Shown piece by piece: positions 1 to 11,030 of a DNA stretch of 64,000 nucleotides. The position numbers were made by a program, and so were the translations under genes. Source of the stretch: Antedon mediterranea. Its lineage: Eukaryota; Echinodermata; Crinoidea; Comatulida; Antedonidae. Within the stretch, counting starts at the first letter, position 1; every line of letters starts with the position of its first letter. The stretch spans positions 15,064,501 to 15,128,500 of the forward strand of contig NC_092672.1 in assembly GCF_964355755.1 (NCBI RefSeq), given 5' to 3'. Under the pieces are notes generated by a model. It did not search any database and was not told the origin of the DNA. It saw nothing but the letters and a program-made list of their open reading frames with translations.

Positions 1-949
1 GCGCTATACCCACTCATCGTCGTCATGGGATTAACAACGTTAGACGATGAAACGCCAGTTGAGAATGAAACCTGATAGATTTTGAAACGTACTGTAATTT
101 CGCTTATATTATTTTTTGGTTCTAAAAGAAATTTTATTTAAAACCGATTTTAGTTTGCTACACTAGAAAATTTTGTATAATATATCTTGAAAATTGTAGG
201 CGCTATCGTGCTATCAAACGAACAAACAAAGCAAGGTATAAAAGGTTAGGTTACAGGGGCAGACGCAGGAGAGTTGCCCGGCAACACCCTTAATTTCATA
301 CTAAATGTTTTTTCTGCCACCAAATTAAAATTTAGATCCCATTTTATCATAATATATAGATTGGAGTCTATATATAAATTGACAGACTGCAACATAAAAT
401 TAACCAGCAGTCAAAATATCGCGCACAATTTACCGACGGTCATATTTTTTTTTGTAGATATGTTTCTGAACATGCTCAGAATGGATTTCTGACGGTTTGG
501 ATTGCTTGCGTCATGAGAAAGTACGAAACACCACTACATACTGTGTTCGTGGAAAACCCTGTCATATGGGTAGATTTGTCCATAATTATTGCATTTTGCT
601 GTGGATTCCCCGTCATTTAGGTATTCCCGTAGTACCTTATTTATCTTAATTACCCTACATACGTATATTGGGCCAAATTTCCGTAGTAATTACAGACGTT
701 CAAAACTTTGAAATAACAGAATGATTGCTTCTTTATGCAAATTTTGATCATATTTTCTTTTCTGTAGTGTGGTTTAAGCAGCACTGTTGTACAATTTATA
801 GTGGATAAAAGAAAATGAGTTTTGGAAATTATGGTTTTACTGCCTTATTTAGCATTTATTTCAAAATAATACAATTTAACGTTTTGCTCAATATATTTAT
901 AGTCCCAACAGCTTCATATTTTTTATCTTAAACTTTTTTTAATTATTAG
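1..949. other. no recognisable feature
   Basis: AT-rich sequence. The longest open frames are short, lack recognisable domains and show no splice-site context, so I call no gene. I see no inverted-repeat termini here. Confidence 0.5.
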
Positions 950-954
950 TTGAT

Positions 955-1650
955 AATAACAATTTCATTTGTACTAATATGGTACGCGAGTGAAGCGATC
1001 GTACCATCTAGGTCATCAACACAGATGGTTCTCAAATACATAATAATTTCAGTGTAAAAACAACTGGCGATTTCAAATGTACGTACCGCAGGACTATAAT
1101 ACATGTCGTTTACAGGAACGAATAAATAAACATGGTGATTCATGTAGTCAACTGAAATTAAGATTATGAGAATTACATCCCAAAGAGAAACTTGTCAAAA
1201 TGAGTCCAAATTTTTAAAGTTAAATTTAAAGATGTATTGACCTCTGAAAAAATAATTCTTAAAACATTTTTTTTTAAATATTCCATTTTAATGTAACATA
1301 GTTATCCACTTTGACCAAAAATTGGATCGAAAAGAAATGTATTTGCCTGAAAAAAATGTAATTTAAAGAAAAAAATGGTAAATTGGCTGCCAGACGGTGG
1401 ATTTTTGGTTGAATTTAACCATTTATTTTGTCATTTTATAAGTAAAAACATGATTTGTTTTCGTTTTTTTTCTATAGAAGTGATTAACTTTATTAAAACT
1501 ACAAAATAAATATTTGAAGTCTGATTTAATTAATCTTCATTTTTCATGTTTTTGGGGGACAATACATCTTTAAACAAACTCAGTTTTGTATGTTCTTTAT
1601 CCACTCAGTAACAAAATATTGTTCATGTTTTATTAAAAATATACCATTTA
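955..1650 (-). repeat. dispersed repeat, partial Helitron copy
   Basis: The stretch from about 975 to 1230 and again from 1574 to 1650 matches 8790-9200 in the same orientation (shared TACGTACCGCAGGACTATA and CTTTATCCACTCAGTAAC). The matching copy is the 3' half of a Helitron, so this is an older copy whose terminal hairpin (around 978-1012) has decayed. It is interrupted by the TTAA element at 1230-1569. Confidence 0.7.
1226..1573. mobile_element. TTAA-target MITE (340 bp)
   Basis: Element 1230-1569 starts AGATGTATTG and ends CAATACATCT, a perfect 10-bp terminal inverted repeat, and is flanked on both sides by TTAA. The related repeat copy at 9049-9052 has a single TTAA at the matching place, i.e. 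an empty site. TTAA targets are known for piggyBac and Kolobok superfamilies; there is no coding sequence to decide between them. Confidence 0.8.
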
Positions 1651-2183
1651 CACACAACACAAATAAGTTAAGCTTCCCCCCAGTTTATTCAGAGTATACA
1701 TATTTAAAAATACATAATATTTATTTCTACTGTACTGTTTAGCAATGCTATATACTACTAAAGCTTAATAATAAACTACATCTTTTGGAGGCTACCACTC
1801 AAATGACATCGCTGTATTAAAAGTCCAGTGTGTTGTCACAGGAGGCAGTGAATCAAAGTATATAGTTAAGGATGTAAGTGACACCCATGGTAAATAATGG
1901 AATTTGGGGGAAAAATAATTCCCCAGAATTATACTAGCCAAATGAGCAAATAAAATGAGAGTAGTGCCTGTGTTGAAGTTAAGTGTTGGATGATGCCGGG
2001 GGATGGCTTGGTGGGAAGATTGAAAAGTTTGTATTCTATTAAACGGCTAATTTAACAATGAAGTGTGCTGGTATGCATCTCAGTAAACAACTAAAAACAC
2101 TTCCATCTGTTGCAACTTTAAAAACGACTTGCTTGCAATTAATTGTTAAAATGAGTTAACTTTGTGAGTTGTCATTTCAGTTG
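1651..2183. other. no recognisable feature
   Basis: I see no ORF with domains, no inverted repeat and no tandem array in this stretch. Confidence 0.4.
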
Positions 2184-2310
2184 ATCGAAGTTTGTGATTA
2201 TCCATGCTTATATATCATAATGTCCAGTTTCTTATCAAAGTTTGTGATTATCCATGCTTATATATCATAATGTCCAGTTTCTTATCAAAGTTTGTGATTA
2301 TCCATGCTTA
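2184..2310. repeat. 50-bp tandem repeat, 2.5 copies
   Basis: The motif TTTGTGATTATCCATGCTTA recurs at 2191, 2241 and 2291, giving a 50-bp period with almost identical copies. It immediately precedes a LINE 3' end. Confidence 0.9.
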
Positions 2311-2576
2311 ATTCTCTACCTTTAAGCATTCCTAACTCTTACAATTTCTTCTCCTTTCAATCTCTTTTGAAAAAACATCTGTCTCTCTGATATTATTTCT
2401 TAATTATCCTTCTTACATAGTGGGCCTATACTGTATATTTATATTAATTTTTTATATACAGTATTTGTTAAATTTGTATTTTTATAGTTTATTTTGTATT
2501 TACTGTTTGTATTGTTTAAGGGTCGGTAATGATCTGGATGGATCACCCTTATTAAATATTGTTGAAATAAAAAAGT
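2300..2576 (+). mobile_element. LINE 3' end (CR1/L2-like C-terminus and 3' UTR)
   Basis: From about 2302 one frame reads a short peptide beginning MLNSLPLSIPNS and ending LKKHLSL before a stop. This resembles the last residues of CR1/L2-type reverse transcriptases, where a conserved N-S-L-P-L segment is followed by a basic LK stretch. It is followed by an AT-rich 3' UTR ending GTTGAAATAAAAAAG at 2575, where Gypsy sequence begins. This looks like a 5'-truncated insertion into the Gypsy RNase H region. The clade cannot be fixed from so short a piece. Confidence 0.6.
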
Positions 2577-3152
2577 GTGTGACTCTCGTATGCTAGCGGC
2601 TGACCGCTTTGGCTTAGTATAGCTCCGCTTGGGCTTGGGTCAGTTATGATTGTTGATTTTTTTTCTGAATCGAAGTAGGCCATGATGCGCAAGCTGATTA
2701 GCGTTTTTTAAGTGTGTCGATTGCTGTTTATTCTTCTTTACCCCAGGACCATGGTGTGTTTTTGTGGGTAAGTTTTCTAAGCGGCGTTGTTATGGTAGCG
2801 TAGTTTTGAATTAATAGAGCGACGTATTTTGTCATGCCTAGGAGTGATCGCATTTGTTCTTTAGAGGTCGGTGCTGCTGCCTCTTGAAGTGGGGCAATCT
2901 TTTTAGGATCTGGTGATACTTCGGTATCACTAAAAATTCAATGCTGCGTTTGAAGAATTCACACTTCACGTTTTGAGATTACTGGCATGTTCAGCTTCTG
3001 TGTTACCAAACACTAATATGTCGCTTATATGTATGACCCCTTTTAGTCCACCTAGCGCAGATTGAATAACGTTTCGAAATTTTTCTGCTGCTGAGCAAAC
3101 TCCAAAGCAATCGTTTATACCTGAAGAGCCCAACGTGTGTCGAGAAGACAGT
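2577..3152 (-). pseudogene. Gypsy reverse transcriptase C-terminal half and RNase H start
   Basis: Minus-strand frames contain FSTHVGLFRYKRL (about 3130), SAAEKFRNVIQSALGGL (about 3090-3045) and ISDILVFGN; the usual ISDDI-type catalytic aspartate pair is reduced, with one D missing. Further down lie a thumb-like segment (KEQMRSLLGMTKY) and an RNase H-like start (TIITD-type) near 2640, then the LINE boundary at 2577. At least two frame changes and stop codons (e.g. after TEAEHASNLKT) make it non-functional. The family assignment is secure; the exact clade is not. Confidence 0.85.
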
Positions 3153-4091
3153 ACCGTATTTTCCGGAGTATAGGTCGAGACTTTGTGGGAAAATTTTAAT
3201 TGCAAAATCGGGGGGTCGACTTATACTCCGACCATGCGATTTTTGAAAAAAATCAAGCCGAAAAAATTCGTTCAAAAGCCGTCAGCTGTCAAGGCCTAGC
3301 AAGGTCAGTGGCCTATCATCAATCACTCACAGGAGTTTTCAATTTAATAATACCTACATTGTACAAAATAATACAACTCCAACAAGTACTGGTACAAGTA
3401 CTATTAATATATAACAAAGATTAATTTTGATGTTTATATTACGCTTTTATTAAAATAATTAAGAATAAATAGTTTTCGTTTGTGTTTCATATGCTTCGTA
3501 TTCACTCGCGAAAACATCGTAACACACACCACAAAACGAACTACACGATGTTGGAATGTCCATGCAGCATGTTTGTTATTGCGCGATATTTTCATCTATA
3601 CACATGCGCAGTTTGTTTGTTTGTTCGTAATTACAATTACTGCGCATGTCTATTCATAAAATAAATTCTCCTCAGTCCGGCGCGTGTACATTTACAGATA
3701 ACGCGATTTACAACTACTCGCCTGTACAATTAATAAGCCTCCTAACGAAAAACTCGTTTTAATTTATTCGAGTGACGCGAAAAAACATCGCTGATGGCAA
3801 GTACTGTAACGCTACATCGCTGTCATTTATTATAGGCTGGCGAAGACGGCGGCGAAGCCGTTGTGATTACGTCCGTCCGATATTGATTAGGCCTACACTT
3901 TAATAATTGTATAAACAAACAACCACATTTCATACATTTCTAGCCTTCTTTGAACTTTAAAGTAAGTTGTGTTATTAGCCGATTTTGGGGGTCGACTTAT
4001 ATTCAGGTCATACCAAAATCAACGATATTCTAGGTCAAAGTTGGGGGTCGACTTATACTTGGGGTCGACCTATACTCCGGAAAATACGGTA
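3152..4091. mobile_element. TA-target inverted-repeat element (936 bp) inserted in Gypsy RT
   Basis: Element 3154-4089 begins CCGTATTTTCCGGAGTATAG and ends with its inverse complement, with TA on both sides (3152-3153, 4090-4091). The TIR is at least 20 bp. A GTCGACTTATACT motif recurs internally near both ends (about 3215, 3992, 4049). There is no transposase. It sits exactly inside the Gypsy RT; taking out the element plus one TA brings the RT frame across the junction into register. A TA target suggests the Tc1/mariner-pogo group. Confidence 0.85.
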
Positions 4092-4550
4092 ATATATCGC
4101 AACTTCAGCGCTAGCATTACCTGATGATAACCTGCAGTTCATATCAATCTTTGAAAACATTACGGCATCATTTAGTTTGCTAATTATGTCGTCGATTGTA
4201 GGTGTTACATGTCTTTCTCTGCTTATTGCTGTGTTCGTGGCCCTCATGTCCACGCAGATGCGTATTTCGTCAGGTTTCTTTGGCTTTGCTACAACGATTA
4301 TTGGTGAAATCCATGGAGTAGGTTCATTGTCAACTGGTTTGATGATATCTAATTCCTGTAATCATTTCAGTTTGCTTTCAATCTTCTTTCTGAGATGGAA
4401 CGGTATTTTGCGATGCGACTGAGCCACAGGTTGTATTTTAGTGCTTATGTGTAAATTACACATAATGTCGTTCAGCTTACCGATTCCAGTAAAACTGTCT
4501 TTGTATGTGTCAATAATTGTGCTTTTATTTAATACTGTTGTATCCATCTG
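4092..4550 (-). pseudogene. Gypsy reverse transcriptase N-terminal half
   Basis: Minus strand from 4547: a pre-RT segment with VAQSHRKIPFHLRKKIE (4450-4390), then ELDIIKPVDNEPTPWISP (about 4355-4300), VVAKPKKPDEIRICVDMR (4295-4240) and TPTIDDIISKLNDA followed by FSKIDMN (4200-4150). These match the fingers and first palm motif of Gypsy RT in order and spacing. There is an in-frame break near 4362 and divergence after the FSKIDMN motif. The coding is cut at 4092 by the TA-target element and at about 4555 by the LINE tail. Confidence 0.85.
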
Positions 4551-4555
4551 TTCAT

Positions 4556-5310
4556 TCTCATCTCATCTCATCTCATCTCATAGCCTATTTCACCCACTGC
4601 TGTGTGAAGGCCTCCTCCAGCTGTTTCCATTTAGTTCTGTTTCTTGCCGATCTTTCCCATGTCGCCGTTTCCATGTACGTTGTTATGTCGTCACGCCATC
4701 TTCTTTTTTGCGGTCTTCTTCTTCTTCTCCCTGTCCTCGGCTGCCATCCATTCAATCTCTTCGTCCATCTGTTGTCGTCTCTTCTTGCTATGTGTCCTGC
4801 CCATCTCCATTTAAATTCTTTGATCTTTACCATGATGTCTTTGACTTTTGTTTTTTCCATATCTCACTATGCTTTACTCTGTCTCATATTGATAGATATT
4901 TTTTCTTTCCATCGCTCCTTTGTGTTATCAATTTTTGTTCCATCTCTTTCGTTGTTGCCCATGTCTCTGCCCCATAAACTATAGTTGTTAGAACACATTG
5001 ATTGTACACCCTGCTTTCTAGTGACATGGGAATGTCTTGGTCAGTCAGGATATGCTTGTGCATCCCGAACCTTCTCCAACCTGCTTTTACACGTGTTAAT
5101 ATCTCCTCCTCTGTGGTGTTGACCATTTTCAAGGTCTGCCCCAGGTATATGTATTTGTCAACTTTCTCAATCTGGTGATTGTCTATTGTCTTGTCGAGAA
5201 GTTGGTCATAAATTTAGTCTTTCCTTTGTGCATTTGTATCTGTTCATTATATAAGGGTATACGTTACTTGGATGAGGTCGAGTGCTTTCGCTGTGTTAAA
5301 GCTGAAGGTG
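4556..5310 (-). mobile_element. RTE-like LINE 3' end with (GAGAT)n tail
   Basis: Minus-strand frames at 5220-4884 and 4860-4585 read the C-terminal part of a non-LTR reverse transcriptase: NTTEEEILTRVKAGWRRFG, TTIVYGAETWATTKEMEQKL, then WRWAGHIARRDDNRWTKRL and RRRRPQKRRWRDDI. These are typical of the endonuclease-reverse transcriptases common in invertebrates. A frameshift separates the two halves near 4870. The 3' end is a short tandem tail, seen on the plus strand as CATCTCATCTCATCTCAT at 4557-4580. It is 5'-truncated and inserted in the same orientation as the surrounding Gypsy copy. Confidence 0.85.
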
Positions 5311-6535
5311 TTTTCAACAATTTATAATCAAATTAAACAAATTTAACAATAATTAGGTCATTATTGGCATCATGTGGAAGATGATCAAGTTCATCAATAT
5401 ATCAACTTAAAAGTTTAAAGGTTATAAGGTCAAATGTGGTAAATTCAGGTTTTTTAGCTGTTTTCAACAACTTATAAGCAAATTGAAACAAATATAACCA
5501 TTATTAGATCAATTATTGACATATTACAGAAAATGATCATGTTTATACATTTTTAAACTTACAAGTTACAAGGTAATTTTTAAGGTCATAATGTTAAATA
5601 GAGCACAGACCTGTTAACTATTATCAGTATTAATAATTTAAATAAATATAAATAAATAACTATTTTCACGAGGATAACCTGCTGGGGCTGATGGGTAGTG
5701 ATGTGAAATTACCAGAATTGTCCTGGGGAGATTTTAAACTTGAAAGTTCAGGGTCATGAAGTATCAAAATAACCGAAATTTAAGGCTACTGGAATGTTTA
5801 ATAACTACATTTTAAAAACATCACAGAGGGGTTGTGGGTTGGAAGTGACCATTGAATATTGAATATCAACATGACCGGGATTTGTACTTGTACTATTGGT
5901 GTAGGATAGAGAGAGGTACCCGCTTCTTCGTGATTGCCATAGCAGATCATTTCTCTTTGTTTACCTTGCATCTTCAAAATCTACCCACTGTTACCAACTC
6001 ATATAATAAAATGCCTGACAGCCATGTTTACTGAATCCTTGAACTGGTAGTGAATGACCATCATGTTTTTAGCTTTTGGAACATCTGTGAGTATGTTAAT
6101 GCCATCCATTAAGATATGTATGAAGTCAGATTTGGCTGAAGAAATTGAAATTGGTCTATGATCATGCTCTACTTTATGATATTCACCAACTTCAATGATT
6201 GGTTAGCAGATTTTCTGTCAGCTTTTTTTTCGTAAATTTTGTTTTGATATGCACTATTAAAAATGGTTGCCTTATAGAAATCCGCAAAGGTTTAGAGCGA
6301 TGCTTTCTCAGTGTCTCATAAATTCTTCTTTTTTCTCTTTCAGTAAGTTGTTACTTTAAATTTGAGCTCTTCCTCATCATCCGTTGAAAAGATATATTAT
6401 TATGTTTATGTACCATGTCATGTAGAACCTATCACTGAATGAACTGTTTCTTGTTGTACCATAATTATAATTCTATTTTGAATCATTGATGATCGGTTCA
6501 TCCACTCAGTTTTAAAATATTTGGTGCTGATTGCT
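5310..6535. other. unassigned, with a weak ~150-bp tandem duplication
   Basis: The segment from about 5311 (GTTTTCAACAATTTATAA) is loosely repeated from about 5461 (GTTTTCAACAACTTATAA), including TAAAGGTTATAAGGTC-like and ACAAGGTAATTTTTAAGGTC ends. The remainder has no recognisable domain or terminal repeats. It separates Gypsy fragments and is probably a further inserted repeat. Confidence 0.4.
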
Positions 6536-7166
6536 TAAAGCCTGTTTTCCTGTCGACGTTAAATTGCGTTGAGTTTAAAATTGTTAAAGTTGAAAATAAA
6601 ATAGCAATGACGATGATCGAGTCGGACCGCTAATATTTACACATTTTTACGGGATCGTTTCTTGGTTCTCTCGAGCGTTGCTGGGACACGTGGACGTGAA
6701 GTGTTGCAAAACTAAGTCCGGCCACGCACAGCCGAGTCCGTATGAAAATTGAAAAAGTTACAGGTTTTGATGCTTTAACTCAGCTTAGGACATGCTTTCG
6801 TTGATATCTAGGCTTACACTAAAGACAAACATTAAATTTAATTGGTTTATTATTATAATTTAATTTGACTTACACTTGTTTGTTGTTAAATATACCTTAA
6901 AAGTGTACAAAAAAGGTGAAAAATATCGTCGCGTTGTAAAAATTCAATAAATGTCAGCGCATACCTACTTTCATTTGACTGGTCAGTTTAAACGATCGTA
7001 ACGATCGTAATCGTTAAAATCTTAAATCGTTAAAGTTGAACTCGTTTAACTTTAACGATTTAAGATTTCAATGATTTTAAACGTTAATCTTTACCCCCTT
7101 TTCCTGTCAAATCGTTGAATCTGTCAACTCAACGCAACTTAACGATCGACAGGAAAACAGGCCTAA
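6536..7166. mobile_element. TAA-target MITE (625 bp), Harbinger-like
   Basis: Element 6539-7163 has termini AGCCTGTTTTCCTGTCG and its inverse complement with one mismatch, extended by a subterminal match (GCGTTGAGTT versus AACTCAACGC). TAA flanks both ends (6536-6538, 7164-7166). A 3-bp TWA target is characteristic of PIF/Harbinger. The interior near 7000-7090 is palindromic around AACGATTTAAGATT. There is no coding sequence. Confidence 0.7.
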
Positions 7167-7291
7167 GGAGTTCATTCAAAGATTGAACAAAACAACTTCT
7201 CAATAATTATGTTATAGGGGCCCGGGTCTTAGTCTTTTTAGATTCCTCTATATTTTTATCTTGTTTGACCGTTTGACCCTATAAACTGACC

Positions 7292-8040
7292 TTAAAACCC
7301 AAAACTGAGGATGGCATCCACCCCTATCATTTTTGTCAACCCACAAAGGATACATTCATGGTTGCCTGCTATCAACAACATTTTTTGAGTATTTGGCCTC
7401 TCTACTAGTAGCCGTGGTTTGTTTTGCAGTCGGATATATGTCTTCATGCTCATTTTTAATAGTTGCGCCGGTATCAATGATTGCATTAACAGTACTACAT
7501 TGAATGGTCCGGTTAACTTTGGGTTGTCTTTCAGACCCAGCACCTGTAATATGGAATGAGTACTCATCTTCACTTGTTGTGCAATCATTGTCATCATTGG
7601 ACATCACGTCAACAGCATGTGCCTTGTGTTTTTGTCTACATAGTTTAGCGTAGGGGTTCATTTTATCACAATTGTTGCATTTTTTGCCATAGGCTGGGCA
7701 TGTTTTTTTGCTTTTGTGGGGTACTCACCTCCACAGTATATGCAGATCTTGCGTGGTTTTCTCAAACGCCTTGCATGTGCTGTGTTTTGATAAGTTTGTT
7801 TTTGTTGTGAACACACTGTTGTCGAGTGTTGATGAGTTGAGTCTGAAACGTCACCCCCATCGCTTCGTTTAATGTGGTTCAACTTGTTCGAATGCTGCAC
7901 ATATTTTAGATATCGCTGTGTCTAGTGTTCAATTTTCCATACAGAGTAGGCATTGTTTAAGGTTTATTGATCTCTATCACGATACTATCGAGAATGAGGC
8001 TATCTTTCAAGGTACCAAATCATTATCCTGTTGCCATTGT
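7292..8040 (-). pseudogene. Gypsy gag C-terminus, zinc knuckle and aspartic protease
   Basis: At about 8020-7970 a minus frame reads TLKDSLILDSIVIEIN, resembling the capsid C-terminal region. At about 7760 CIYCGGEYP begins a CCHC-type knuckle, continued after a frameshift by AKLCRQKHKAHAVDVM (7650-7600). Next comes STVNAIIDTGATI (about 7495-7455), which contains the DTGA catalytic triad of a retroviral-type protease. Shifts at about 7660 and 7450 break the frame. Order and motifs identify it as the gag-pol junction of the Gypsy copy; it is dead. Confidence 0.85.
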
Positions 8041-8183
8041 ACAACTTTGTGATTGAGAGGTAATACAGTAGCCTGCAAAAATGTACAATTTTACTAGTAC
8101 TATAAAATCATACTGTATGCTTAAAGCATTAGTCTATCATTCTACCATGGATTAATAATCCATGTCTCTGCTTCATATGTTGG

Positions 8184-8532
8184 ACCCCTTTCACGTGAAA
8201 ACCAAAACTCCAAAGACACTCCAGTGTTTTGATGTGAAAAGTAAAATCAAACAACTCAGGAGTTCAGGACACCATGGTTGAAAAGCTCAGGAATGTTCTC
8301 TGAAGGGTGAACTTTCGGGTGAAAGGTACCAACATCAAACGCCGGTGTCTTATGGTCAAAAGGTCATCCTCACATCCTTTAATGATAGTCGCTATTTAAA
8401 CAAACAAAATAGAGGGCGGTATATAAAATGTTATTTTATAAACCCTGGTGTTGCTAGGTTGGTGTGAATGGAGTATTTCTGGAGTTTCTCGACATGTTGA
8501 ATGATCACAAATCCTGAAGTGTTTATATAGGA
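8184..8532. mobile_element. old copy of the CACACC-terminus element family
   Basis: This is a diverged copy of the element at 19776-20351. Shared landmarks in the same order are ACCCCTTTCAC at the left end, GGTACCAACATCAAAC, AAAAGGTCATCCTCACA, AAACAAACAAAATAGAGGGC, TTGCTAGGTTGGTGTGAA and TTTCTCGAC. Most CCGG sites of the younger copy are lost here, consistent with CpG decay. The right end is eroded. Confidence 0.7.
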
Positions 8533-8787
8533 CTAGTAGTTCCTTATGTATGAAAAGAGGGGTTCTATAGGATTTCAATGCGCAAAGTGAGATTTGACGT
8601 AATTTTACTTTATTATTCTACGTAAAAATGTTCATAATACCCAAAACCCTGGTAACAGCCTCATTTAAATTAAATAAATAAATAATTTCAAAATGATCCA
8701 TAACCCTTATTTGGACTATAATGACAACCTGTTGGTATCAAAATACTTGGAATATATATATTCGCTGTATAGATCATTTTTACTAAA

Positions 8788-10109
8788 CTAGATGGTACGC
8801 TCGCTTCGCTCGCGTACCATCTAGGTCGTGCCCACAGATGGTTCTCGAATACACAGTAATTTCAGCGTAACAAAACTGGCGATTTCAAATGTACGTACCG
8901 CAGGACTATAGGCCTATACATTGTCGTTTAGAGAAACGAATAAATAGACACGATGATTTATGTAGTCAACTAAAATTAGCACCCTGGGAATTACTTCCGA
9001 AGGAGAAACTTATCACAAAATTAGTCCAAGTTTTTGATTTGAACTCATTTAAAGAAACCCAATTTGTGTTTTGTATGTAACATTAGGGTTGAGGGATGGG
9101 AAAGCGGATAGGTACAAAGAGGAACAATTTTTAAATATATTCTTTATCCACTCAGTAACGAAATATTTTTTTCATGTTTTATAGGCCTATAAATAATATA
9201 CCTCTAAATACAGTAAAACATTTGCGATTTAATACTTTTTTTATTTTATTTATTTATTTATTTATTTTAAATATTCATTGTACACTAATTTTCCCCGTGT
9301 ATGGCAAGAGATTCCTAATTATATTAGAGAACATTCTTTATTTAGTTTAGTTAAAACTGTCACTGTCATAATCGATTGAAATATTAAAGTACCATGTCAC
9401 GATACACCACTACGACGTTTATATTTGGTAATTATTAATTAATACAAACGTTGAGAAAGAACTGTCAGTATAAAGTTTATTTGTATATAATAATGTGTTT
9501 ATATATCTAACAGTAGAGCCTATCCACAATCTCGCAAGTTTATTCTCTAAGGGCCCATATATTTACCTACCGTATGTGTTAAACCAAGGGCTCATAAATT
9601 TACCTACAGTACTTGTGTTAAACCAAACTCTGGCAGACTGAGAGATTGGGATGTTCCATTCATCGCAAATCAATAGATTTGTATAATCGTATATTAAATC
9701 TATCAAAATAGTATTTTTTAAAGAAAATCGGCCTGTCTTCAACATTATGATGGTGTACTCTAGCTGTTCAACCGGTTTTCAGCTATTAAAAGCAATTATC
9801 GTAGGAGGAGATAGGAAAATGCGAAGCCTCCTCGCATTTTTGTGGCGGGTATTTTTCAAGACGGACATCCATTATACAGTGTATACCACGGTCGGAAAAC
9901 ACCCCTATTTGGGGCAAATCTTGGAACCTAAATTCGTTTTAACCGTCAATAACTTATTATCTAACTCAATTTAATTAGTAAACAGGGTTACATCAGGCGG
10001 TTAAAATCAGTACCGAAAGTACGAACCAACTTTACATACCATCGAGTAAAAATTCTAGAAGTAAGGCGCGATTTACCGAATTTTGCCCTTACGTAAATTT
10101 ATATATAGA
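8788..10109 (-). mobile_element. non-autonomous Helitron, complete (1322 bp)
   Basis: Read on the minus strand, it begins TCTATATATAAATTTACG at 10109 after a host A, and ends in a hairpin followed by CTAG at 8788 before a host T. These are the canonical A|TC...CTRR|T Helitron rules. The 3' hairpin has a 13-bp perfect stem (CTAGATGGTACGC, 8788-8800, pairing with 8812-8824). No Rep/helicase is present. Parts recur at 955-1650 and 22291-23073. A TTTA microsatellite lies at 9241-9270. Confidence 0.8.
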
Positions 10110-10840
10110 TGCAACCGGAAATGCTATTTTCTGTAACTGTATCTTAAAAACGGTGGTCAAAGAAATTTTAAAATGGTCAAAAAATTGCTCAGACCATACA
10201 TATTTGTAATGCAATATTTTATTAAAAAATTACTGTAAGTAAACTTTTGACATAGAGAATAGCATTACAAGGATAAATATTGGTCAGATGTTTTTTCCCT
10301 ACTCTGACATAATATGTACAAATACATTAAGAAAATTTGCAAGTAAAGTGTCACTACACAGCATAGTCTAGTTTCAATAAAAGAAAATAACAAAAGGCGA
10401 GCCCAGCCACCACACCTGTCTGAACATATGCAAATGAACTCAATAAAGTTTAACAATTGGTGGGGCATCAGAATAATTAGGTACAAATAAAATATATGTA
10501 CAGAAAATATATATAAATATACAGAAAAGTTAGAACTGCGGAAAGTTAAATATTTTAAACAATTTTGGCTCCAACAATAAATAACTAAATATAATTAAAG
10601 CTACTAGACCTACGTTTTTTGACCTAATTTATATTTTCGTTTTACCCACGTGAAAGCCAAAACAAATGGAAGATTCGTAACTTTTCTGTATCTGTATTGT
10701 AAACGGCCGGGATCTTGGAGTCACTCAGGCATTTTTGGTTGCGGTAGCAACCACACAACGCCACCTACTGTCGTGACGTCAGCACCGTGTTCGTACAAAA
10801 CAAGCCTAAAAACTGTCCCCGAGAGAAAATTCTACCCCTG
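10110..10840. other. mostly unassigned; fragment of the TTAA-MITE family
   Basis: Around 10610-10690 the text CCAAAACAAATGGAAGA followed by GTAACTTTTC resembles the middle of the TTAA MITE at 46349-46974. Nothing else is recognised. Open frames at 10265-10486 and 10650-10919 carry no domains. Confidence 0.35.
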
Positions 10841-11030
10841 GACAACTGCCCTCCTAGGACAACTACCCCCGACAACAACCACTGGGAAAACTACCCTCAT
10901 AGGACAACTACCCCCTTAGGACAACTACCCTCTTAGGACAACTACCCTCTTAGGACAACTACCCTCTTAGGACAACTACCACCAGGATAACTACCCCCTT
11001 AGGACAAATACCTCTTTAGGAGCCTAGCCC
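10841..11030. repeat. GGACAACTACCC minisatellite, array 1
   Basis: About ten units of 16-17 bp of the type GGACAACTACCCTCTTA run from about 10841 to 11010, the last ones decayed. The same unit forms arrays at 13633-13865 (same strand) and 63410-63930 (opposite strand). Confidence 0.85.

Larger units (their letters stand above)
2577..8040 (-). mobile_element. Ty3/Gypsy LTR retrotransposon, fragmented
   Basis: On the minus strand, read from high to low coordinates, the pieces follow Gypsy order: end of gag (about 8040-7900), zinc knuckle and protease (7900-7292), start of RT (4550-4092), rest of RT and start of RNase H (3152-2577). Three intervening blocks are other elements: a MITE at 6539-7163, a LINE 3' end at about 4556-5310 and a TA-target element at 3154-4089. 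The stretch 5310-6535 is unassigned. No LTRs are visible and the reading frame has many stops and shifts, so it is an old, dead copy. The motifs resemble K02A2.6-type invertebrate Gypsy polyproteins. Confidence 0.85.

Noticed and set aside
4441-4984. plus-strand frames of 178 and 155 codons
   Set aside because: Antisense to clear LINE and Gypsy reverse transcriptase motifs on the minus strand.
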